A DNA stretch of 28,959 nucleotides from an uncultured Neisseria sp. (GTDB lineage: Bacteria > Pseudomonadota > Gammaproteobacteria > Burkholderiales > Neisseriaceae): positions 1 to 28,959 of the forward strand of contig CAKMQH010000210.1 in the NCBI GenBank assembly GCA_927911515.1, given 5' to 3'. Positions 22,685-28,959 of the stretch are shown here, one piece after another. Under the pieces are notes generated by a model that was not told the DNA's origin, searched no databases, and saw nothing but the letters and a program-made list of their open reading frames with translations. The position numbers were made by a program, and so were the translations under genes. Within the stretch, counting starts at the first letter, position 1. Each line of letters begins with the position of its first letter.

Positions 22685-22788
22685 AATCATATTTAAAAAC
22701 CATTTGGCTATCCTCCCTTTACAGTTAGACGTAAAAAATCATTTCGGCAACCTTCAAGCTGTATCGATTGCTGACAATCCAAAAGCAA

Positions 22789-22847
22789 TTGGCGACATTC
22801 TGAATACGTACATTTAAAATTTAAATGCATATTCAAAATGTCGCCAA
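22789..22847. repeat. 59-bp long inverted repeat
   Basis: TTGGCGACATT at 22789-22799 is the exact complement of 22837-22847, and the pairing goes on inward (TGAATA/TATTCA, ATTTAAA/TTTAAAT) with only a few mismatches down to an A/T-only centre. The whole element could fold into a hairpin of almost 28 bp. It lies 40 bases after the outer-membrane channel gene and lacks a clear U-tract. It has neither DUS nor Correia ends. Confidence 0.75.
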
Positions 22848-22886
22848 CTGACTTGGTAAAAGGGAAGGGGTCGTCTGAAAAACCTT

Positions 22887-24288
22887 CTATTGCGGTCTAA
22901 ACCCACCACCCAACTGGGCATTCAGATTACTCCAAGCAATCAACCGTTCAGATTGATACTGCACCAATTGCATTTTTACCTGAAACATATCATCTTGTTT
23001 TTGCAATGCGCTAAGACCGTTATCCAATCCTGCCCTCACCCGACCTTGCGCATTTTTAACCGACTTCTCGGATATTTTCAGCATTTTATCCCAAGTAGTC
23101 TGCTTGCTTTGTAGGCTTTGGTAATCTACAACAGCATCCGCAGCAGAACGCATCGCATTTAAAACCGTTTGATCGTACACGGCCACCTGCTCGTTATATT
23201 CTGCGCGTTTACCTGCCAATTTTGACTGCAATGCTCCAGAAGTGAAAATAGGAAGATTGATAGCCGGAACAATACCCAGCATGCCTGATGTTTTACCTCT
23301 AACCACATTGAACGCATCGATATGTCCAAGACCTGCCAAGGCTTTTAACTCAATATTGGGATAAAACTCTGCCTCAGTAGATTTAACCGTATGCAGCCTA
23401 GATTCCAATAATGATTTTTGTGCCGCTATATCCGGTCGGGCTGCTAACAAATCAGCATGGATTTTATTCACAGGCACAACAGGAACCACACCCATCCGAC
23501 TGGGCTCTTGCCCGGAGAGTGTTCCCGGCACGTTACCGCTTAATACCGCCAAAGCATGTCGTACTTTGGCAATCTGTTGTTCTAATGACGTTTTTTCCAA
23601 CTGAAGTTGCTGATGCGCCAACTCAATGGGATACAATGATTGTGCAGGCATCAGGTTTGCATGGATTCTGCGTGAGACCAATTGCTGCATTTTCTCTGAC
23701 AGATTGATACGCTCTTGCACAAGAGCTTGCCGCTCATTCAAAGCCTGCCAAATAAAATATTGCTTAGCTACCGCGTTCGCCAGCTCAATCCGTGCCTGAT
23801 GGGCTTCATACAAAATTGCCTGACGACGCCCCAAAACCGCTGCAATCTGCTCACGGTTTTTTCCCCAAAAATCGAATGTCCAGCTTCCTTGTACTGCCGC
23901 GTTTGCCAATAATAGTGTATGGTCGGTATCAATACGGGAAGATGCGGGTTTGGGTGCAACATACATCCCAAACCCACTTGCAGACATACCGATTTGCGTT
24001 TTGCCAGCGGCTTCGGTTATTCCCAGCTGCGTTTGTGCTTGCTCGAAACGCGCCTTGGCAATACGCAAATCCGTTGATGTCTGGATAGCTTGTGCAATCA
24101 ATTGATTCAGTTTGTTATCTTTTTAATTGCAACCACCATCCGTCTTGAATGAGGGATGCCGATTTACCATCGGGCAAAGAATACACCGTTGGTTCTTCCA
24201 ACGGTGCTTGTTTACCAAACTGTGCACAAGCTGCAAGTACAGATACTGCAATAATGCAGATGCTCCGTTTGGCAATATTTGATTTCAT
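22887..24288 (-). pseudogene. NodT-type outer-membrane efflux lipoprotein gene, frameshifted
   Basis: Start ATG at 24288 follows CGGAG with six-base spacing. The first 57 codons give MKSNIAKRSICIIAVSVLAA then Cys21 (lipobox LAAC) and run to DGWWLQLKR before a TAA at 24115-24117. The remaining 410 codons lie in another frame, starting DNKLNQLIAQAI, which is what should follow WWLQLK. Removing one A from the five-base run (24120-24124) restores a single frame of about 467 codons. The rest is normal for a TolC/NodT channel: two repeats of coiled-coil and barrel strands, with the DLLAARPDI motif near the middle. The product would complete the tripartite pump. It is a true null, a slippage site or a sequencing error; see the rplU insertions. 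Confidence 0.85.
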
Positions 24289-24340
24289 GGCAGACTCCGT
24301 TTTTTACTTTTATCCCTGCCACAATTCTTACTGCATCAGA

Positions 24341-24835
24341 TCAGCTGTCCAAACGGTTCAACAGCTTGCCCAACAGATTTTGCAACTGGGTATAATCCTC
24401 ATTGGTAAAATCTTCCCAAGCTTCCCCGCTCTTACTGGAAATCTGCGGCCATACTTGTTGGATAAAAGATTCACCTTCCTGTGTCAATTTTAACACAATC
24501 TGGCGGCGGTCTTGCTGATTGATATGACGTCCTACCCATCCGCGCTCAACCATCTCATCAGAAAGACGGGTTGCACTGGTACGCGTCAAATCCATCAAGT
24601 CGCTCAAACGCGAAGGAAGGATTTCGCTTTTAGGGCTGACATAAACTGCCATCAAAGCAAACCACAAATTCTCATTGATGCCGAAAGTTTTCAAATTCTC
24701 ATTGAGATGACTGCTTAAACGTTCGGTTGTTACCCGTAACAGACGTCCTGTTCTTACCTGTTGTTCTGAAAATTCAGGCAGGCGATCGGAAAGTTGGCGC
24801 AGCGCGTTGACCAAGTCGGTTTGTGAAAAACTCAT
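24341..24835 (-). CDS. EmrR/MprA-like MarR-family regulator (164 aa)
   Basis: The protein fits E. coli EmrR well in the core: GINENLWFALMAVYVSPKSE (residues about 52-71), a winged helix with LSDLMDLTRTSATRLSDEM and RGWVGR (about 78-103), the wing motif QQDRRQIVLKLT (107-118), and the dimerisation end LLGKLLNRLDS. Such proteins repress drug-efflux operons and release DNA on binding hydrophobic compounds. GAGGA lies about eight bases before the ATG. It heads the cluster, 52 bases before the channel gene. It does not resemble the separately encoded gonococcal FarR, so the regulation here is probably EmrR-like. Confidence 0.85.
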   Translation of the reverse strand: MSFSQTDLVNALRQLSDRLPEFSEQQVRTGRLLRVTTERLSSHLNENLKTFGINENLWFALMAVYVSPKSEILPSRLSDLMDLTRTSATRLSDEMVERGWVGRHINQQDRRQIVLKLTQEGESFIQQVWPQISSKSGEAWEDFTNEDYTQLQNLLGKLLNRLDS

Positions 24836-25446
24836 TATAAATATCCTCTTCTTAAATTTATTGGCTGTTTATGCTGCAAATCAGAATAAAATGACAATCT
24901 CATTTGCCTCAAAATACCAAATACTTATTCAATGCCGCTATACTAATTCAACTGATTATTTTCCGAATGAAAATCTGACAATCGGTTCAAGAAGGTAACA
25001 AGTGGCGTTTTTTTATGCATAGGTCATCTAATTTGTATGTAATTCCGAATTCTTACTCTACAAAATCAGCATTCTGAAAGGATAGATTTGTGGTTACCGA
25101 CAACTTAATTTATTGTTTATATTGAAAACACCATAATTTATTAGAGAGATGGCGCTTCTCCTTAGTTCTACAACTCAAAACATGACTTTTGAGATACTAC
25201 TGAAAACACTCCAAAAAAATTTTGACTTTTACGATTAACTCAAAAAAATTAACTATAAAAAATCATAAATTTAAAAATTAAATTTAAATTCTCTCCGCAT
25301 AGCCTTGCAAAGTCATTACGCCGCGTCAAAGATATCCTCTCTAATCCCTTCCGTTTCTTTCTGCATTTCCAACCCAGCTTTCAAACACAAAATAATTATC
25401 AAAAAAATCACACACATAGTTCCCCTTATATTACAATCCGCCCTTC
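24836..25446. other. A/T-rich intergenic region with divergent promoters
   Basis: No gene is supported in this 611-base stretch; plus-strand open frames near 25305 are out of frame with queF and lack a ribosome site. On the minus strand TTGTCA about 17-18 bases before CATAAA is a plausible promoter for the emrR-like gene, and AAATGA-N5-TCATTT (24889-24905) overlaps its -35 as a possible autoregulatory operator. Bases 25000-25300 are strongly A/T-rich with a decayed DUS (AGGTCATCTAAT, 25021). Confidence 0.5.
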
Positions 25447-25484
25447 GTGGTTCGAAAACCTCCCACATTAAAAAACTAAGGAAA
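25447..25484 (+). promoter_or_regulatory. preQ1-I riboswitch before queF
   Basis: The RNA would have P1 GUGG/CCAC (25447-25450 with 25463-25466), a loop with UUCGAAAACC, and the A-rich tail AUUAAAAAACUAAGGA, the hallmark of preQ1 class I. The AAGG Shine-Dalgarno is part of the tail and can pair with CCU in the loop when preQ1 is bound, so translation of queF would be shut off. It ends six bases before the ATG of the queuosine gene queF, which strongly supports the call. Confidence 0.85.
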
Positions 25485-25489
25485 CCCTC

Positions 25490-25963
25490 ATGTCCCGCAA
25501 TACCGAAGAGCTACAAGGCATCTCTCTTTTGGGCAATCAAAAAACCCAATATCCGACCGGCTACGCTCCCGAAATTCTCGAAGCATTCGACAACAAACAC
25601 CCTGACAACGACTATTTCGTCAAATTCGTCTGCCCCGAATTCACCAGTCTCTGCCCCATGACCGGGCAGCCTGACTTCGCCACCATCTACATCCGCTACA
25701 TCCCGCACATCAAGATGGTGGAAAGCAAATCCCTGAAACTCTATCTCTTCAGCTTCCGCAACCACGGCGATTTTCATGAAGACTGCGTCAACATCATCAT
25801 GAAAGACCTGATCGCACTGATGGATCCGAAATACATCGAAGTTTTCGGAGCATTCACACCGCGCGGCGGCATCGCCATTCATCCCTTTGCCAATTACGGC
25901 AAAGCAGGTACCGAGTTCGAAGCATTGGCACGCAAACGCCTGTTTGAACACGACAGCCAATAA
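25490..25963 (+). CDS. queF: NADPH-dependent 7-cyano-7-deazaguanine reductase QueF (157 aa)
   Basis: The enzyme reduces preQ0 to preQ1 in queuosine biosynthesis, in the cytoplasm. It is the short, type I form. Catalytic Cys55 lies in FTSLCPMTGQPDF with Asp62, and the QueF signature VESKSLKLYLFSFRNHGDFH (residues about 77-96) supplies the NADPH/substrate residues; Glu97 follows. The C-terminal PRGGIAIHPFANYG is also typical. The ribosome site is inside the preQ1 riboswitch. The neighbouring yhhQ gene is in the same pathway. Confidence 0.96.
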   Translation: MSRNTEELQGISLLGNQKTQYPTGYAPEILEAFDNKHPDNDYFVKFVCPEFTSLCPMTGQPDFATIYIRYIPHIKMVESKSLKLYLFSFRNHGDFHEDCVNIIMKDLIALMDPKYIEVFGAFTPRGGIAIHPFANYGKAGTEFEALARKRLFEHDSQ

Positions 25964-25982
25964 TCCATCCCCTTTTACGCAT

Positions 25983-26019
25983 TTTCAGACGACCTCTTTC
26001 ACAAGAAGGTCGTCTGGAA
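25983..26019 (+). terminator. DUS inverted repeat between queF and yhhQ
   Basis: Facing DUS copies at 25983-25995 and 26007-26019 (the second with one change) form a stem with an 11-base loop. It probably limits but does not prevent read-through into yhhQ, which starts 20 bases later. Confidence 0.65.
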
Positions 26020-26038
26020 GCCTTTCCGAAAGATTTCC

Positions 26039-26722
26039 ATGTACGAATTTACAACAGCGCAACAACAGAAGGCACTCTTCTGGCTGGTGCTTTTCCATAT
26101 CCTCATCATCGCCGCCAGCAACTATCTGGTGCAGTTTCCCTTCCAAATTTTCAGCATCCACACCACTTGGGGCGCGTTTTCCTTCCCCTTCATCTTCCTT
26201 GCCACCGACCTGACCGTCCGCATTTTCGGTTCGCACTTGGCACGGCGGATTATCTTTTGGGTCATGTTCCCCGCCCTTTTGCTTTCCTATATCTTTTCCG
26301 TTTTGTTCCACGACGGCAGTTGGACAGGCTTAGGCGCGCTGTCCGAATTCAACACCTTTGTCGGACGCATCGCCTTAGCCAGCTTTGCCGCCTATGCGCT
26401 CGGACAAGTCCTTGATATTTTTGTGTTCAACAAACTACGTCGTCTGAAAGCGTGGTGGATTGCCCCGACCGCATCAACCGTCATCGGCAACGCCTTGGAT
26501 ACGTTGGTATTTTTCGCCATTGCCTTCTACGCAAGCAGCGATGAATTTATGGCGGCAAACTGGCAGGGCATCGCTTTTGTCGATTACCTGTTCAAACTCA
26601 CCATCTGCACCCTCTTCTTCCTGCCTGCCTACGGCGTGATTTTGAATATCTTGACGAAGAAGCTGACAACTCTGCACACCCAACATCCGCAAAAGCAGAT
26701 GTTGCCGGCACAAGAATCTTGA
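26039..26722 (+). CDS. yhhQ: Queuosine precursor transporter YhhQ (227 aa)
   Basis: This inner-membrane protein of the Vut_1/DUF165 family imports queuosine precursors (preQ0/preQ1 in E. coli). Six hydrophobic helices are visible, starting ALFWLVLFHILIIAASNYLV. The family motifs TWGAFSFPFIFLATDLTVRIFG (as T.GA...FP..FL.TD...R..G, residues about 42-64), GQVLDIFVF and the PTASTVIGNALDTLVFF region are all present. It follows queF with the same orientation, which joins import of a precursor and its reduction in one locus. The ribosome site is weak (GAAAG). Confidence 0.92.
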   Translation: MYEFTTAQQQKALFWLVLFHILIIAASNYLVQFPFQIFSIHTTWGAFSFPFIFLATDLTVRIFGSHLARRIIFWVMFPALLLSYIFSVLFHDGSWTGLGALSEFNTFVGRIALASFAAYALGQVLDIFVFNKLRRLKAWWIAPTASTVIGNALDTLVFFAIAFYASSDEFMAANWQGIAFVDYLFKLTICTLFFLPAYGVILNILTKKLTTLHTQHPQKQMLPAQES

Positions 26723-26761
26723 TGAAGTTCGAAAGAACAACTCACAATTCACGTTCATAGA

Positions 26762-26807
26762 AAACACAAAGAGGTCGTCTGAAATTTCAGACGACCTCTT
26801 TGTGTTT
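26762..26807. terminator. 46-bp perfect palindromic DUS terminator
   Basis: Arms 26762-26784 and 26785-26807 are exact complements over 23 bases, with two facing DUS copies meeting at GAAATTTC. It separates yhhQ from the oppositely oriented tRNA gene and can stop transcription from both sides. Confidence 0.85.
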
Positions 26808-26809
26808 AA

Positions 26810-26884
26810 TGGCCTCGCCAACAGGAATCGAACCTGTATTTTACGCTTAGGAGGCATACGTTCTATCCGTTGAACTATGGCGAG
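26810..26884 (-). tRNA. tRNA-Arg (anticodon CCT)
   Basis: On the minus strand the acceptor CTCGCCA pairs with TGGCGAG, followed by discriminator G and an encoded CCA. The D arm is GTTC/GAAC, the anticodon arm TATGC-CTCCTAA-GCGTA with anticodon CCT (reads AGG), and the T arm ACAGG-TTCGATT-CCTGT. All stems pair. It follows the DUF441 gene by four bases and may be processed from the same transcript. Confidence 0.96.
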
Positions 26885-26888
26885 CGTG

Positions 26889-27335
26889 TTAAACTTTTCC
26901 TGCAATAAACGATAATAAACCTGCGGCAATCAGCGGACCGACCGGAATGCCGCCCATAAACGCCACACCGATAACCGTACCGATCAAAAGACCTGTTACC
27001 AAAACAGGTTGTTCGCTCATCAGCGGTACGCCGCGCCCTGCTAGCCAGGCGACAAGAATACCGATTAATACGGCGGCAATCATTTTAAAATTGACAAACT
27101 CCGACAGCGGGGGAATTTGAACCTTGCCTGAAACCAGCGGGCTTAAGACCCCGATTGTCAGCAAAATAATCCCAAAATGCAAGCCGTGTTTTTCCACGAA
27201 AGGAATATATTGCGACAAAGCAGTCTGCTGCATTAAAAGCAAAATTGCTGCTGAAATCGTAATGGAGTTGTTGTTGCTGACGACACCAAGAAAAATCAGC
27301 GTTACCAGAAACATCGGGACGAAGCTGAAATTCAT
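26889..27335 (-). CDS. DUF441 family membrane protein (148 aa)
   Basis: The protein is the size of the DUF441 (E. coli YeaL) family and shows its pattern: an N-terminal helix MNFSFVPMFLVTLIFLGVVS with NN following, the IPFVEKHGLHFGIILLTIGVLSP segment (as two blocks), and the C-terminal helices VTGLLIGTVIGVAFMGGIPV and GPLIAAGLLSF. Four hydrophobic helices place it in the inner membrane. The function of the family is unknown. It starts five bases after the ispB stop codon, so it is probably in one operon with ispB, followed by tRNA-Arg. Confidence 0.9.
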   Translation of the reverse strand: MNFSFVPMFLVTLIFLGVVSNNNSITISAAILLLMQQTALSQYIPFVEKHGLHFGIILLTIGVLSPLVSGKVQIPPLSEFVNFKMIAAVLIGILVAWLAGRGVPLMSEQPVLVTGLLIGTVIGVAFMGGIPVGPLIAAGLLSFIAGKV

Positions 27336-27340
27336 CGGAT

Positions 27341-28315
27341 TTAAGAGACCCGTGCCAATGATTCCTCAGCCAACTGAATCATCGCCTGTTTGACTTCACT
27401 GTCAGGCAGCACAGCCAAAGAAGCTACTGCTTGCTCAACGGCTTTTCGTGCTTCAGAAATCGAATAAGTCAGCGCATCGGAATGGACGACATAATCATGG
27501 ATTTTTTGAAAACTGCTACGATCCGCATTTTCCAAAGCGTGGCGCACATCGTCCGCCACTTGTTTCGCCCCGTTGCGCATCAGATAAATCAGCGGCAAGG
27601 TCGGTTTGCCTTCTGCCAAATCGTCGCCGACGTTTTTACCGATTTCTTCGGTTTCGCCCGAATAATCCAAAACATCATCAATAATTTGGAATGCCGTACC
27701 GACATACATGCCGTAATCTTTCAGCGCCTGCTCATGCTCAGGAGAGGCATTACCTAAAATCGCGCCGACCTGTGCTGCCGCTTCAAACAGTTTGGCCGTT
27801 TTATATTGAATCACTTGAACATATTGCGCTTCGGTGATGTCGGTATTGCCGATGTTCATCAGCTGCATGACCTCGCCTTCGGCAATAATATTGGTTGCAT
27901 CCGCCATGACTTCCAAAATGCGCATACTGCCGGAATCAACCATCAATTGGAAAGCGCGCGTATATAAAAAGTCGCCGACCAAAACCGCCGCCGCGTTGCC
28001 GAACAGATTATTCGCCGTTTCGCGTCCGCGGCGCAAATCGCTTTCGTCGACCACATCGTCGTGCAGCAGGGTCGAAGTGTGGATAAATTCCACCATTGCC
28101 GCCAAAGCATACAGCTTATCTCCGTCATAGCCGACCGACTTACCTGCCAAAATCGTCATAATCGGACGCAGACGCTTACCGCCGGCACTGATAATATAAG
28201 TACCGATTTGCGAAATCAGCGCGACATCAGACTGAACCGCTTGGTTGATCACCTCGTTGACCCGCGAAAGGTCTTCAGGCAGATGTAGTTGGAAATAAGG
28301 CAGGTTTTCGAGCAT
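27341..28315 (-). CDS. ispB: Octaprenyl diphosphate synthase IspB (324 aa)
   Basis: This trans-prenyltransferase makes the C40 side chain of ubiquinone from farnesyl diphosphate and IPP. The first Asp-rich motif DDVVD is at residues 86-90, preceded by EFIHTSTLLH and followed by RRGRETAN. The second, DDVLD, is at 213-217 in FQIIDDVLDY. GGKRLRP at 45-51 binds IPP. Length is normal. The adjacent divergent rplU-rpmA and ispB arrangement is the usual one in beta- and gammaproteobacteria. A TATAAT box (28423-28428, minus strand) lies about 110 bases upstream. Confidence 0.95.
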   Translation of the reverse strand: MLENLPYFQLHLPEDLSRVNEVINQAVQSDVALISQIGTYIISAGGKRLRPIMTILAGKSVGYDGDKLYALAAMVEFIHTSTLLHDDVVDESDLRRGRETANNLFGNAAAVLVGDFLYTRAFQLMVDSGSMRILEVMADATNIIAEGEVMQLMNIGNTDITEAQYVQVIQYKTAKLFEAAAQVGAILGNASPEHEQALKDYGMYVGTAFQIIDDVLDYSGETEEIGKNVGDDLAEGKPTLPLIYLMRNGAKQVADDVRHALENADRSSFQKIHDYVVHSDALTYSISEARKAVEQAVASLAVLPDSEVKQAMIQLAEESLARVS

Positions 28316-28422
28316 AACACATTCTCAGTCAGCAAAATGAAGCAGGCTTGCCGTATAAATAATGGGTTGGGTATAAGGCGGAATAATATTGCCGCATAAA
28401 AATATCGGCAATCCAGCGCGCG

Positions 28423-28428
28423 ATTATA
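28423..28428 (-). promoter_or_regulatory. Candidate -10 element of ispB promoter
   Basis: TATAAT on the minus strand is a perfect -10 box in the ispB/rplU gap; the -35 (TGTGTC, 16 bases upstream) is poor. It would leave a leader of roughly 100 bases. Confidence 0.4.
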
Positions 28429-28488
28429 GCAGCAAAGCCCGTTTGACACATCTTTCAGACAACCTTACCCCTACAAATGAAATAAACT

Positions 28489-28517
28489 TTGACAAAACAG
28501 GCAAATAGCAATAGAAT
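28489..28517 (+). promoter_or_regulatory. Promoter of rplU-rpmA
   Basis: TTGACA (28489-28494) and TAGAAT (28512-28517) are separated by 17 bases, a near-consensus sigma-70 promoter as expected for a ribosomal protein operon. Transcription would start near 28524. Confidence 0.85.
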
Positions 28518-28526
28518 GCCGTGTTT

Positions 28527-28542
28527 CGCACAATGGTGTGCG
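28527..28542 (+). promoter_or_regulatory. Leader hairpin at the 5' end of the rplU mRNA
   Basis: CGCACA-AUGG-UGUGCG forms a perfect six-base hairpin within the first 20 bases of the predicted transcript, 33 bases before the rplU start. It may stabilise the mRNA or take part in autoregulation by L21; neither is shown by sequence. Confidence 0.5.
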
Positions 28543-28574
28543 GGATATTAACCATAATTCTCATGGAGTTGAGT

Positions 28575-28885
28575 ATGTACGCGGTCGTAAAAACCGGCGG
28601 CAAACAATATAAAGTTGCCGTTGGCGAAAAATTGAAAGTAGAACAGATACCAGCCGAACTCGACAGCCAAATCGAACTGACCGAAGTTTTGATGATTGCT
28701 GACGGCGAATCTGTAAAAGTTGGCGCTCCTTTTATCGAAGGCGCAAAAGTAACAGCTAAAGTAGTAGCCCATGGTCGCGGCGAGAAAGTACGAATTTTCA
28801 AAATGCGCCGCCGTAAACACTACCAAAAAACGCCAAGGTCATCGCCAAAATTTCACCCCAAATCGAAATCGTGGCAATCGCCTAA
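28575..28885 (+). CDS. rplU: Ribosomal protein L21, with two apparent frameshifting insertions near the 3' end
   Basis: GGAG at 28565-28568 sets the start at 28575 (MYAVVKTGGKQYKVAVGEKL). The protein follows L21 through KVRIFKMRRRKHYQK. After that the expected ending (RQGHRQNFTQIEIVAIA, then stop) is present only if one A is removed from the six-base run at 28825-28830 and one C from the four-base run at 28856-28859. With both removed the gene is exactly 102 codons and ends at 28885. As written the frame runs on to 28919 with an unrelated tail. Two homopolymer insertions 30 bases apart in a core ribosomal gene point to sequencing error. rpmA follows. Confidence 0.93.
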
Positions 28886-28908
28886 TTTTGAACTTAGGAG
28901 TATTACAA

Positions 28909-28959
28909 ATGGCAAGTAAGAAAGCAGGCGGTAGCACCCGCAACGGTCGCGATTCAGAA
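28909..28959 (+). CDS. rpmA: Ribosomal protein L27, 3' part outside window
   Basis: AGGAG at 28896-28900 precedes the ATG. The 17 visible codons read MASKKAGGSTRNGRDSE, the strongly conserved N-terminus of L27, which reaches the peptidyl transferase centre. It is co-transcribed with rplU as in nearly all bacteria. Confidence 0.96.
   Translation, partial: MASKKAGGSTRNGRDSE

Larger units (their letters stand above)
22538..22886 (-). other. Intergenic region between outer-membrane channel gene and farA
   Basis: No gene is seen in these 349 A/T-rich bases. They hold a DUS variant (GGGTCGTCTGAA, about 22867-22878), the 59-bp inverted repeat at 22789-22847 and, nearer to farA, the operator-like site at 22667-22684 with promoter elements. 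farA therefore seems to have its own promoter. Confidence 0.6.

Noticed and set aside
24341..24835. Identification of the regulator as FarR
   Set aside because: The core motifs match EmrR (GINE.L..AL, RT.ATR..DE...RGW, DRR) and not the gonococcal FarR sequence as I remember it.
25305..25661. 118-codon plus-strand open frame before and over queF
   Set aside because: It has no ribosome site, crosses the preQ1 riboswitch and overlaps queF in another frame; its sequence is low-complexity translation of A/T-rich DNA.
1..28959. CRISPR arrays, insertion sequences, rRNA genes
   Set aside because: No regularly spaced repeats, no transposase of IS type and no rRNA sequence seen on either strand.

Overview
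The window is Neisseria DNA. It carries many copies of the DNA uptake sequence (DUS) in the form AGGTCGTCTGAA, often as inverted pairs that look like terminators. This is the dialect of the mucosa/sicca/subflava group of commensals, not the ATGCCGTCTGAA form of meningococci and gonococci. The host genes (farAB-type efflux, queF, yhhQ, ispB, rplU-rpmA) fit the same genus.

Bases 1-19537 are the right-hand (late, structural) part of a Mu-like transposable prophage; its left part lies outside the window. The order is: protease with a nested scaffold (5' end missing), decoration-like protein, major capsid protein of the lambda gpE type, gp36-like adaptor, gpG-like morphogenesis protein, probable tail terminator, tail tube, tape measure (1352 aa), then tail-tip genes and two small tail-fibre genes, the last with an H-type-lectin-like end. 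No sheath gene is seen, so the tail was probably long and non-contractile, as in the D3112/B3 type. Two cargo modules interrupt the late operon: a reverse-strand pair (a 161-aa soluble protein and a 57-aa membrane protein, overlapping by ATGA) between tail tube and tape measure, and a lipoprotein gene flanked by terminators. Several hairpins divide the operon, and at least three genes use a DUS as ribosome-binding site plus spacer.

The prophage right end has three GTGCAAAAG repeats and appears to end in CA at 19537. It lies inside the 3' end of a farB-like efflux gene, whose reading frame continues into the phage for 58 codons. The host efflux cluster is on the minus strand: an EmrR-like regulator, an outer-membrane lipoprotein channel with a frameshift, a FarA-like adaptor and the FarB-like transporter.

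Further right are queF behind a preQ1 riboswitch, the queuosine-precursor transporter yhhQ, a 46-bp perfect DUS palindrome, tRNA-Arg(CCT), a DUF441 membrane protein, ispB, and divergently rplU and the start of rpmA. rplU has two apparent single-base homopolymer insertions near its 3' end. Because L21 is a core ribosomal protein these are probably sequencing errors, so the outer-membrane-channel frameshift should be treated with the same caution.
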